From assembly GCA_900074745.1 (NCBI GenBank), contig LT598462.1:682001-746000 (forward strand): 64,000 bases of DNA, written 5' to 3'. Made by a program: the position numbers and the translations under genes. The notes under the pieces were generated by a model. It was not told the origin of the DNA. It did not search any database and saw nothing but the letters and a program-made list of their open reading frames with translations. Of the stretch, positions 10,673-19,511 are shown in pieces (within the stretch, counting starts at the first letter, position 1; the number at the start of each line of letters is the position of its first letter). Source of the DNA: Lachancea mirantina. Taxonomy: Eukaryota > Ascomycota > Saccharomycetes > Saccharomycetales > Saccharomycetaceae.

Positions 10673-11874
10673 TTACAAGTATACCATTTGACCCAATTCG
10701 TTGAAACCAATCTTGCGATCTTTTTTGTTGTCACGGTTTCCTGCACCGTACCGGTATCCAACTTTACCCACCGGTTTATGAGTGAATTTGAACACTGACC
10801 TTTCACCTTTCAAAAGTTCACCGTAGACTACACGCTGCTTGCGAGTCGTTTCCGTGTGACCCGCGGAGTGCTCACCCTCAGTGGAAAGTTTTTGCAATGT
10901 TTCAGCGGCAGGCTCAAGCTCTAAAACTTTAGCAGCATCTAGTGGACCAAATGGCTCAGACTCAGCGATTGTAAGAAACCGCGAATTGAGCGCTTTAGAA
11001 GGAACTGGAATTTCAGAGAGGTTCTCCCTAGATTTCTCGAACTTAGGCTCGAAAAGTGGGAACATGTTGAACATGACGGAAGACATCTTTCGTAATGCCG
11101 GAGTGATATGATTCTGTAAAGCTTTGTTAGTAAATTGAACACACGAGGGGTCCTCACGTCTCGTCTGGGCTGGCGGCATGAAACTCAGAAATTGAAAATG
11201 TATAACCATGAGATCGTTGTCTTCAAGACTAATCGAATATTTTTTTCTCAAACTCATCATGTTCAGCATTGCAGCAAGACTTGACACAGTTCTAGTGATT
11301 TCTGTAAACATACATTTTTTTCCCACGACTGCTCGATAGTGATCAGTTTTGCCACAGCTTCCACCCTAGGAATCTTTATACCATATTTCTGAGCAACTTG
11401 TTGTGCTGAGAGCTGATTGTTTGTTATATCGTCGTGAATAGCGTATCTGATTTCGTCGCTCAGGGCGAGGTTCGTAAAACAGTTTTTATTATGCGGAAAC
11501 GGTTGCAATTTCCGGGATTGGGACGCGCCTCGAAATGCACCACCACGAGCCATATCATGTCGCGACTGTGACTTCCCAGGCAACTGAACTGCCACACCAC
11601 GTTCAAGATCCGGTGTGATATATTTGGGCTCATGATTCGTCGCAACGTCAAAATATTTGTTCAGCGAGTATTCACCCTTAAAGTTTCGAGGACCGAGAAA
11701 TTGTCTCATGGCATGTTTCAGGTTCGAATCGTGTTTTTTCGGATGCTGACGACCCATTCTCTCAAATGGGTAGAATGGGTATGCAATACGTCTTCTGGAT
11801 ATGTGACGCAGCTGTTGCACTTGAACAGGCACGGAAGAAGCTAACGTCGCGTGTTGTTTACACCGCACAAGCAT
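10673..11874 (-). CDS. MRPS35: Mitochondrial small-subunit ribosomal protein Mrps35, two exons
   Basis: Two exons on the minus strand: 11874-11314 (187 codons) and 11113-10673 (146 codons plus stop). They give a 333-residue protein against 345 in S. cerevisiae. Exon 1 carries the [27 protein letters not shown] and [11 protein letters not shown] motifs of the Mrps35 family. Exon 2 carries [24 protein letters not shown] and [18 protein letters not shown]. The halves lie in different frames. Removing the 200-nt intron joins them in phase 0, and as I recall the S. cerevisiae protein the junction then aligns without gaps (SWEKN then NHITPALRK, before MFPLF). The N-terminus is basic, as expected for a mitochondrial presequence. 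The product is a mitoribosome small-subunit component. The start ATG is complementary to 11872-11874. Confidence 0.93.
11114..11313 (-). other. Spliceosomal intron of MRPS35 (200 nt)
   Basis: The 5' splice site is GTATGT (starting at complement of 11313). The branch site is a perfect TACTAAC (complement of 11126-11132), and the 3' splice site is TTTACAG (ending at complement of 11114), about a dozen bases after the branch adenosine. All three match the hemiascomycete consensus. The intron is phase 0, and 200 is not a multiple of 3, so retention shifts the reading frame. As I recall it, S. cerevisiae MRPS35 has no intron, so this is either an ancestral intron lost there or a lineage-specific gain. 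Confidence 0.93.
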
Positions 11875-12335
11875 GGCTGATTATTCTTCGAAAATCGATG
11901 ACTTTTGAGTTTCGAGGGTGTTTCCGGACGCCGCTGATAAGTGACCTAATGAACAGTGACTCTTCTCGCCTGCTTTTTTCTTCCCAATGCCAAAGAAAAC
12001 TTTGATTTTCACAATTGAACGCTTTAAACGCCTGTTGTAAGCCACCGGAAAGCACTATTGTCGCTGTTTGATCAACCTTCTGAGATGTGATGTAGTAAGT
12101 TTAACTTTCCAAAAATTTTCCAGTGCTGAAAATCTAAAAAATTCTGTACCTTCGTACGAACATCAACAGATTTGATAATCAATCTCTTTTCACGATTTCA
12201 CGATTGCAAGATCATCGCGAAAACTGGAAGCGCGTTTGAAGATGGATTTGGCGAAACCAATTCGACGATTGAGGGTCATATACGTCGCTCAAGGGTTACC
12301 AGATTACCAGAGGACCATTAGATCAGACTTAGTGA
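11875..12335. other. MRPS35-MPS3 divergent promoter region
   Basis: A 461-bp divergent intergenic region. I see no RNA gene, conserved frame or strong repeat in it. It presumably holds both promoters. Confidence 0.5.
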
Positions 12336-14240
12336 ATGGAAGCGCGTAAAAATGAGCCAAAGCGGCTCTATAATGACTCAATTACAGGAGCATATGGTCG
12401 ACTGTTGTCAGAGGCTAGTGACCACGAGATAAGCAGGCAAACAGGGGGGGAAACCTTCACAACTGTTCCGGGTGAAAATCAGAATGCAGAAGACCGCGAA
12501 TATGCGCACTTTCGTGGGTCGATTAGCCGTGCATGGGATACAGACAGCGAAAACGACAAGGATTATGACGACGACGATGACTTCGAAGACGGCGACTACG
12601 AAGAAGATGGGAAATACAGTGGTGATACTGATTACACAGAAGAAGCGGACCAAAGCTTTTTCGAAGACGACGGTGACGCAGAAGATGACGACTTTTTGCG
12701 AGAGGACAACAGAGACGCGGCCGGAGAAGAAGAATTGTGGGACGGCAAAGTCAAGTTCAATAACAATCGTATTGGCATAATAGCGTTTTTACTGGTGGCG
12801 GTTGTTGTAATTTTGGCTACAGTGGCTCCTGCACCGACCGTATCCGAATCTGTGCCTGCGGGCGGACAAGATAGTGTAGCACAGCTGCGTTTGCAGGTCA
12901 ATCGTATGTACCGAGAGCTACAAGAAGAACGAAAGCGAGTACAGAACGAGCTGGATCATGCAATTCAGGTAGTTGTTTCGCAAGTGGAAAAAAACGTTAA
13001 AAAATTGGCGTCTCGCGACTCGGAAGTGGCCCATGATCGGCCCGTTGTGTGGAGCCTGAACCTAAAAAATATCACCGAGTGGCAGGAGACTCTGATCGAG
13101 GGCTTGGCCAAAGTTTTACCCAAACACATTCCTGTATTGATTGATAATACAACGGAGGGCGTTATTGTTGTGCCAGAGATGCACACCTACTTAGAAAGCG
13201 CCATTCCAAAGATAATCGAAGGCGCTGGTCGCTTCGCTGACGCGGTGATAAGGCCCTTGGAGCTGGACACTACCCGCTACGTGCGTCAGGTTCTACAGGA
13301 TGAGCTGCAATACGTTGACAAGACGCTATTTTTGCAAGAATTGAACACGGGTCTGCACAGAAGTCAGCGCGAGATACTAGAAGAGGTCGAATCTGAATTG
13401 AATCGGCAACTGGATTTAAGAATGGCAGGCGCCGTACCGCCTGCTCCACAACAGTACTCACAAGCTGTACAGCGCCGGTTTTTCCAACGCATTTACAACT
13501 CTAACGTGCATCAATGGCAAGACGACCTAGATTTTGGCACGGCGAGTACTGGAACCCGGCTGCTCAACCATCGATGCTCTGCGACATTCAAAGGCACGCG
13601 CAATGCTGCCGCGAATGGAGTGACACCGTTCGATTTGCTGGCGGACTCCTACGAGCATAGTTCCACCTATTGGCTTTGCCGCGACGTGGGCCGATGTTCA
13701 TGGGCTGTAAGATTCGCGCAACCGCTTTTCTTGACCAAGTTGTCATATATCCATGGCAGATTCACCAACAACGTGCACTTCATGCAGGCGGCACCCAAAA
13801 AGTTTTCAATTTATGTCGAGGTGCAGTCCCCTGCGACTGCTACTTTTGTGAAAGCGGTAGAAGAAGCAAATCCCGAGGGTATGGGTACCGTCCAACCTGT
13901 GTGGGAGCGAGACGGGTCGTTCTTGTTTTTAGGCTCGTACGAGTACGACGTTTCGAGTAGTGAAGTCCGTCAGCATTTCCCGCTACCGGCGTGGTTCGTG
14001 CGACTCAAGCCTCGCGTGAAAAGCATAGCCTTTGAGGCAGGTTCCAATTACGGTTCCAAGCATTACATAGCGCTTCGGAAATTCATTATTAACGGAGTGA
14101 CAGACGCGGATTTGAGCACTGATTTCGATCTGCACGCCGCTGCTCTACCTAATTACGCGGGATCCGAGAGGCAACAAGTGCTGCTGAGCGGCCTACAGAA
14201 GCCCGTCCCAGCTTTAGGCGAAGACGAATTTGACAATTGA
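12336..14240 (+). CDS. MPS3: SUN-domain nuclear envelope / spindle pole body protein Mps3
   Basis: 634 residues (S. cerevisiae Mps3: 682). The N-terminal nucleoplasmic part is strongly acidic over about residues 65-130, with runs of Asp/Glu. A single transmembrane helix lies at about 142-166 (IGIIAFLLVAVVVILATVA), then a short coiled coil (about 178-215) and a luminal region. The SUN domain begins near residue 395 (DLDFGTASTGTRLL) and runs to about 592 (KFIINGV). Mps3 anchors telomeres and the half-bridge at the inner nuclear membrane and is needed for spindle pole body duplication (family knowledge). TPH3, CCT3, BUB1/MAD3, VTC4 and RPC17 follow as on S. cerevisiae chromosome X left arm. Confidence 0.93.
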   Translation: MEARKNEPKRLYNDSITGAYGRLLSEASDHEISRQTGGETFTTVPGENQNAEDREYAHFRGSISRAWDTDSENDKDYDDDDDFEDGDYEEDGKYSGDTDYTEEADQSFFEDDGDAEDDDFLREDNRDAAGEEELWDGKVKFNNNRIGIIAFLLVAVVVILATVAPAPTVSESVPAGGQDSVAQLRLQVNRMYRELQEERKRVQNELDHAIQVVVSQVEKNVKKLASRDSEVAHDRPVVWSLNLKNITEWQETLIEGLAKVLPKHIPVLIDNTTEGVIVVPEMHTYLESAIPKIIEGAGRFADAVIRPLELDTTRYVRQVLQDELQYVDKTLFLQELNTGLHRSQREILEEVESELNRQLDLRMAGAVPPAPQQYSQAVQRRFFQRIYNSNVHQWQDDLDFGTASTGTRLLNHRCSATFKGTRNAAANGVTPFDLLADSYEHSSTYWLCRDVGRCSWAVRFAQPLFLTKLSYIHGRFTNNVHFMQAAPKKFSIYVEVQSPATATFVKAVEEANPEGMGTVQPVWERDGSFLFLGSYEYDVSSSEVRQHFPLPAWFVRLKPRVKSIAFEAGSNYGSKHYIALRKFIINGVTDADLSTDFDLHAAALPNYAGSERQQVLLSGLQKPVPALGEDEFDN

Positions 14241-15506
14241 GTGAACAAGAAGAGAAGGAATTGCTTTCTAGCCAATTACGAACCGGCTCTCTTGCCTTAG
14301 GAATGCTACGGAACAAATACCATACCCGAAAGACGAGATATGCGCAGGTGCATCTTTTGATCTTCAAAATAAGATCCTACAAGTTTCAAAAGTAATGGCC
14401 TCAACAAACAGGGTCCGCCAACAAGTAAGCGAAATACACCAGATTCAGACAGCTGCATCTTTTCGCATTAACACCCTTTCCACATTTCCCGACCAGTCAA
14501 CACATTAAGCGTCGCTCGTCATATCAAACTTACTAACCAAAACTAGTCTATAGCTATCGCTAAATAAAAGTTGGCTGACGATGTGTTTGCGCAACGTTTC
14601 AAAACTCGCTAAGCATATCTTTCAAACCAACGTCCAAGCCATCGTTTCAGAACCCAGTGGTTTCACTGCCATACCAAGTTCCCAAGTTCAAGACTTCCAA
14701 GACAACTATAAAAGAGAAACTAGAAGCCGAGGAACGGTTGTTAGGTAATCTACGGCGAAGAATCAAGTTCCAGACAAATCATCATCATCGTTCAGTTCCC
14801 CAGCCACGCTGAGCCAATTCATCGCGTACTAATTCACACCCACTCCCGTTTTCTCTTACGCAGGGGCTATATCGATTGTCATCGATTAACTAAGTCTGGT
14901 TTCTACAGTAACTATTGGTTTGCAACCAGCGGAGCAACTAAACTATACGGAGTCGTACACTTTGAGAGCAGACGCAACTCAGTAGCAACGCCACGCCCAC
15001 AGCCGAATACGATAGAGGTTGCGCCTGGACAAGGATTAGTTTGGGTTTCCCGTGGTGGGATTTGAATTTAAATCGAGTTTGGGTCTGAGGCATTTGTCAT
15101 CTAGCCGAGACTTATTTGACGATTACTGAAAGTTCGGAATAACATTGGATTGGGCGAAATATTGAAGACGACCTGGGAAACTGGTGTTAGTATCCGGCAA
15201 GAGAACACATCCAGGATTTTAAATACCTTGATCCTGGATACAACAATTTTCTATACACTGCCTTATTCCAGTGACCATTGAGAAACAGATTGCGATATTG
15301 ACGTGAAGCGTGAGCCCAAGCGTCATTTTTCAAGAAAACCTGGTTATATCCGAAGATCGAGAAACGTCTTTTTTCACTAGGTGTTACCAGGTGTAAGTCG
15401 AAAGTATAAAATAGGTGAAACTTGCAAGTGAGTTTTGCAGGAAGATATTGAAAGTTGGTCAGGAAATTTCGAGAGAAGGTGGTAGTTGTTTAGGACAAAT
15501 TTGGTC
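14241..15506. other. MPS3-TPH3 intergenic region with a possible small spliced frame
   Basis: A 1.27-kb gap between two + strand genes. It contains a perfect TACTAAC at 14531-14537 and a weak GTAAGC at 14425. Together they would join a 10-codon ATG frame (14395) to a 64-codon frame (14554-14748). The product is not recognisable, so it is not called as a gene. A TATAAAA-like element lies near 15407, about 100 bp before the TPH3 ATG. The rest shows no conserved feature. Confidence 0.4.
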
Positions 15507-17027
15507 ATGATAATTCCTTTAAAAGCCCATTTTCAAAGCACGCCTAGTGTCGAACATGTCGCAGGGAGCGCAAGTTGGGCACAACTGGACCATTTCGATC
15601 AGTTGAGGCCCCTGCAGGCGCAAGTAGAGTGCCAGAAACAAAAAATCTACTACGTGTGCGATAACCCCAACTCCATCACACTCGAAGTGCGGAATCCGCA
15701 CCGGATATACAGAATTCAACGTATAGTGCTGCGAGGAGCCCAACTTGAGATCTTGGTTGAGTCTCCCGAAGGCAAAGACGCCCAAGCTGAGGACTGGCAA
15801 AATTGTATTGCTATTGATCTTGCAAACACCGCCGGCGTTTCCTGGGCAAATACAGGCAGTTGTCGGTGTCTTGAGCTCCAAAATGGCGCTGCTATGTTTG
15901 TCGCGGAACCCAGCTCAACAGAACCTCACCTTTCGCAGCTGTTTGATGCTTGTATGTTAGCACAGTTTGAGCAGATCCAGCTATTCAAAGCTGTGACGGC
16001 CAGCATTATATCCATTGTCGGTTCTCAACTCCCGGATATCTCGCAGTTGTTGCACAACAGTTACAACTACAAAGACTGGTGCGAGCTCTACATCCAGGGC
16101 GAATGGACGCGGGTATTTTGCTATGTGGATAAATCTTCTAAAAGCAAGGGCAAGCACAAAATAAAGTTCTTTAAAGACGACAAGTCAACGTCCTCGAAGA
16201 ATGTGTTGTGTTATATTTCAGAGACTGATTCTGTTGAAGACTTACTTTTCGTTTTGGACCCTGCAAGCAGCTTGACTGATCCTTCGAACCTGACGCCTAA
16301 ATCGGCTGACGAAGTGGATCCACTATTTTTGGGCTCAGCTCGAGATTCCAGGGCGTCATTGCATACTTTGCTTGCTGGACTCACGACACTTAGGTACGTG
16401 GGTGAAGTCCACTGGCCACCAAAGACCGCTGAGAGAAGCAGGTCTTCCTCTTTATCGTTTTCTACTCACAAGAGAGCCGGCTCCTCGGGATCACTAGCCT
16501 CGTCACTGGCGTCGACGTTTACGTCACCGAAGAAACACGCGCGCACCAATTCGACTGTATCGACTTCGTCAAGCGATGAGAACCATGCGATGTGCGCTAC
16601 AACCTCGGAACTACTAATTCGCCCCATCCCACACAACGGCGTGCATCGCTTAGAAAGTATGGTTCGTGCTGCGCTACCGATGATGGGTTGTCTGGGTCTA
16701 TACGGGAGGCCCCTGTCATTCAAGACAACCCGTACCGACGCTGACTCGCTTGTCCTTGGACTACCAAGACTGCCCGTGGTTGACTACTTTGCTCGCGAGG
16801 AATTACCAAACTTGTTTGAATATTCGCACAACCTGTTGTCACCATCAGATCCATTTTTCAAATACGTCGCGGCTTACAAGACCTTTTTGCAAGAAAGTTT
16901 GAAAGAACCACACCGTGATTCACGCTCGTTTTCCACACTCTCGGATGTTCTAGGATCCGGTGACAATTCTCACAATATGAGCATTTTCACCAATTCCTGT
17001 TCAACGAGTAGCTCTGCTTTGATATGA
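15507..17027 (+). CDS. TPH3: PH-domain protein Tph3 (YJL016W ortholog)
   Basis: 506 residues from the first in-frame ATG (S. cerevisiae: 561). The clearest block is a pleckstrin-homology domain at about residues 185-260 (YKDWCELYIQGEWTRVFCYV, then KIKFFKD and a hydrophobic helix). A Ser/Thr/Lys-rich linker follows (about 310-365), then a second conserved block that starts near LLIRPIPHNGVHRLESMV. S. cerevisiae Tph3 is a poorly characterised tandem-PH protein related to Skg3/Caf120. No biochemical role can be assigned from sequence. Identification is supported by its position between MPS3 and CCT3, matching YJL019W-YJL016W-YJL014W. Confidence 0.82.
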   Translation: MIIPLKAHFQSTPSVEHVAGSASWAQLDHFDQLRPLQAQVECQKQKIYYVCDNPNSITLEVRNPHRIYRIQRIVLRGAQLEILVESPEGKDAQAEDWQNCIAIDLANTAGVSWANTGSCRCLELQNGAAMFVAEPSSTEPHLSQLFDACMLAQFEQIQLFKAVTASIISIVGSQLPDISQLLHNSYNYKDWCELYIQGEWTRVFCYVDKSSKSKGKHKIKFFKDDKSTSSKNVLCYISETDSVEDLLFVLDPASSLTDPSNLTPKSADEVDPLFLGSARDSRASLHTLLAGLTTLRYVGEVHWPPKTAERSRSSSLSFSTHKRAGSSGSLASSLASTFTSPKKHARTNSTVSTSSSDENHAMCATTSELLIRPIPHNGVHRLESMVRAALPMMGCLGLYGRPLSFKTTRTDADSLVLGLPRLPVVDYFAREELPNLFEYSHNLLSPSDPFFKYVAAYKTFLQESLKEPHRDSRSFSTLSDVLGSGDNSHNMSIFTNSCSTSSSALI

Positions 17028-17735
17028 TTTGCGATCTGGAAGCTTATCGCATATCATCAATATTAGTTCTGCTTCGATGTACTTTATATGTCAATTAATG
17101 TAAGTCTACTGGCCATTTATGTTTCTCACTCAATGTTTACTCGTCCGAGGTGAACAATAATAAATATTGTTATGGCCACCGCTTATTATAACCCTGTGTT
17201 GCATCAACCCAAATCTTCAGTACGGCATTACCAGGCGAATCCTGGTCAAAATCATGATTTCAAAAACTTCTAATAGGTTAGATTTTATCCCTTTACTGTC
17301 CAAAGAACCATTGATATCTCTAAACGTGCCAAACATCCAGAAACCTGTCGAATCCTATAAAAATAAGCAACTTCGATATCAATCAGTTACTCTGTTTAAT
17401 TTCTCTTTTACTTCCTTATAAGTCAACCATCAGTGGGTCTTTTGAAGTTTCGAAATACCTTAAAATTCAGAAAAATATGCCCAGCCGAATTCAAATATTC
17501 CTGAACCTTTAGACATTGGTCTTGATCAGAACTATTTCATTTCAGTACCTCCGTCACTTGTCTATCCCCATCTGGTTAAGATGGTGGTGATATTTGAAAT
17601 GACGGAGAAGAGGTTACACGTGACCAACTTACAAGATTTTAAAATTGAAAAATTTGCCACGCTTTAATCCAACAAAATCTGGTACATCTCAGCGAGATAA
17701 TTAGCTGTGAGACAAGCCAATTGAGACCGACCAAA
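17028..17735. other. TPH3-CCT3 intergenic region
   Basis: A 708-bp gap, A/T-rich, with no conserved frame or RNA gene visible. A CACGTG lies near 17619, about 115 bp before the CCT3 ATG. The rest is presumed terminator and promoter sequence. Confidence 0.45.
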
Positions 17736-19340
17736 ATGCAGGCTCCCGTGGTAATTATGAACACTTCCCAGGAAAGAACGACGGGCCGCGAAGCCCAGAT
17801 CTCTAACATCACTGCTGCGAAAGCAGTGGCTGATGTGATCAGGACGTGTTTGGGACCCAAAGCGATGTTGAAAATGCTGTTAGATCCTATGGGAGGGCTT
17901 GTTTTAACGAACGATGGACACGCAATTTTGAGAGAAATTGATGTGGCGCATCCTGCAGCGAAATCGATGCTGGAACTTTCCAGAACTCAGGACGAAGAAG
18001 TCGGAGACGGAACGACAACTGTGATTATCTTAGCTGGAGAAATCTTGGCGCAATGTGCTCCTTATATCATTGAGAAGAATATCCACCCTGTGATCATTAT
18101 TCAGGCTTTGAAAAGAGCGTTGAGTGATGCTCTGGAAGTGGTGAAACAGGTCAGCAGACCCGTAGACGTTGAAAACACCGAGGCGATGCAAAAATTGATT
18201 CAGGCTGCGATTGGTACTAAATACGTTAGGCATTGGTCGCAGAAAATGTGTGAATTGGCCCTCAATGCGGTGAGAACCGTACGCATCGATTTTGGCGGTG
18301 TCGAGAACGCTGAGAGTCGTTATGAGATCGATATAAAGAGATACGTGCGTATTGAGAAAATACCAGGTGGTGACGTTATGGAGTCTAAAGTGTTGAACGG
18401 TGTGATGTTGAACAAAGACGTTGTTCACCCCAAAATGTCCCGTTACATTGAGAATCCAAGGGTAGTTCTTTTGGACTGTCCTCTCGAATACAAGAAGGGA
18501 GAGTCTCAAACCAACATCGAGGTCACTCGTGAGGAAGACTGGAACCGTATTTTACAGATCGAGGAAGAACAAGTGCAATGGATGTGTGAACAAATTTTGG
18601 CCGTTAACCCTAGCGTCGTAATAACCGAGAAGGGTGTTTCAGACTTGGCACAACATTACCTGCTAAAGGGTGGTTGCAGCGTTCTAAGACGTACCAAGAA
18701 ATCTGATAACAACAGAATTGCTCGTGTCACTGGTGCTACTATAGTAAATCGCGTCGAAGATCTAAAAGAGAGCGATGTGGGTACCCAATGTGGTGTTTTC
18801 AAAGTTGAATTGATTGGAGATGAATATTTCACGTTTTTGGACGAATGCAAGGACCCCAAAGCGTGCACGGTGTTGCTTAGGGGCGCTTCAAAAGATATCC
18901 TAAATGAAGTAGAGCGTAATTTGCAAGATGCTATGGCTGTAGCTCGTAACGTTATGCTTTCTCCTTCTTTGTCTCCCGGTGGTGGTGCAACCGAAATGGC
19001 CGTTTCTGTAAAGCTGGCTGAGCGTGCCAAACAATTGGAAGGTATTCAACAATGGCCTTATCAAGCTGTTGCTGATGCTATGGAGTGTATTCCCCGCACA
19101 TTAGTACAAAATGCAGGTAGCAACGCTATAAGGGTATTGTCGCAACTAAGAGCCAAGCATACTCAAGGAGATTACACTTTTGGTATTGATGGAGATGCTG
19201 GTAAAATTGCCGACATGGTGGACTATGGAGTGTGGGAACCCGAAGTTATCAAACAGCAAAGTATCAAAACCGCTATAGAGAGCGCATGCTTACTCTTGAG
19301 GGTGGATGACATCGTAAGCGGTGTCAGAAAGCAAGAGTAA
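17736..19340 (+). CDS. CCT3: Cytosolic chaperonin CCT/TRiC subunit gamma
   Basis: 534 residues, the same length as S. cerevisiae Cct3 and nearly colinear with it. The start ATG at 17736 gives MQAPVV, matching the ortholog. Group II chaperonin signatures are present: LGPKAMLKML and LTNDGHAIL near the N-terminus, the ATPase motif VGDGTTT (about residue 88), GGGATEMAVS (about 414) and the C-terminal LLLRVDDIVSG. Cct3 is one of eight subunits of the double-ring folding machine for actin and tubulin (family knowledge). The BUB1/MAD3 gene converges on it, as MAD3 (YJL013C) does on CCT3 (YJL014W). Confidence 0.97.
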   Translation: MQAPVVIMNTSQERTTGREAQISNITAAKAVADVIRTCLGPKAMLKMLLDPMGGLVLTNDGHAILREIDVAHPAAKSMLELSRTQDEEVGDGTTTVIILAGEILAQCAPYIIEKNIHPVIIIQALKRALSDALEVVKQVSRPVDVENTEAMQKLIQAAIGTKYVRHWSQKMCELALNAVRTVRIDFGGVENAESRYEIDIKRYVRIEKIPGGDVMESKVLNGVMLNKDVVHPKMSRYIENPRVVLLDCPLEYKKGESQTNIEVTREEDWNRILQIEEEQVQWMCEQILAVNPSVVITEKGVSDLAQHYLLKGGCSVLRRTKKSDNNRIARVTGATIVNRVEDLKESDVGTQCGVFKVELIGDEYFTFLDECKDPKACTVLLRGASKDILNEVERNLQDAMAVARNVMLSPSLSPGGGATEMAVSVKLAERAKQLEGIQQWPYQAVADAMECIPRTLVQNAGSNAIRVLSQLRAKHTQGDYTFGIDGDAGKIADMVDYGVWEPEVIKQQSIKTAIESACLLLRVDDIVSGVRKQE

Positions 19341-19511
19341 GGGAGAGTCGCCCTGGGTCGAATTAAGAGAAGCTCATTTATTAGCAGCAGCGACAGAGAT
19401 TTGCACAGAAAAAAGCTCCAATCAATGAAAGTAATTCCTCTTGCATAGTCAATTATTCTATTAATGCACTTATCATTTATCATTACAATGTTATATATAT
19501 TACCCGCCGTG

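Noticed and set aside
11263-11326. MRPS35 as a frameshifted pseudogene or programmed -1 frameshift at the A-run (A AAA AAT)
   Set aside because: A slippery heptamer is present, but canonical splice sites and TACTAAC give an intron whose removal restores a gapless family match. A frameshift reading would add residues the family lacks.
17721-17735. Extended starts at TTG/GTG/CTG codons for CCT3, TPH3, SUI2, SKI6, GPI14, PDX1, XKS1, ELP2 and HIP1
   Set aside because: Yeast nuclear genes start at ATG. In each case the first in-frame ATG gives an N-terminus and length fitting the family.
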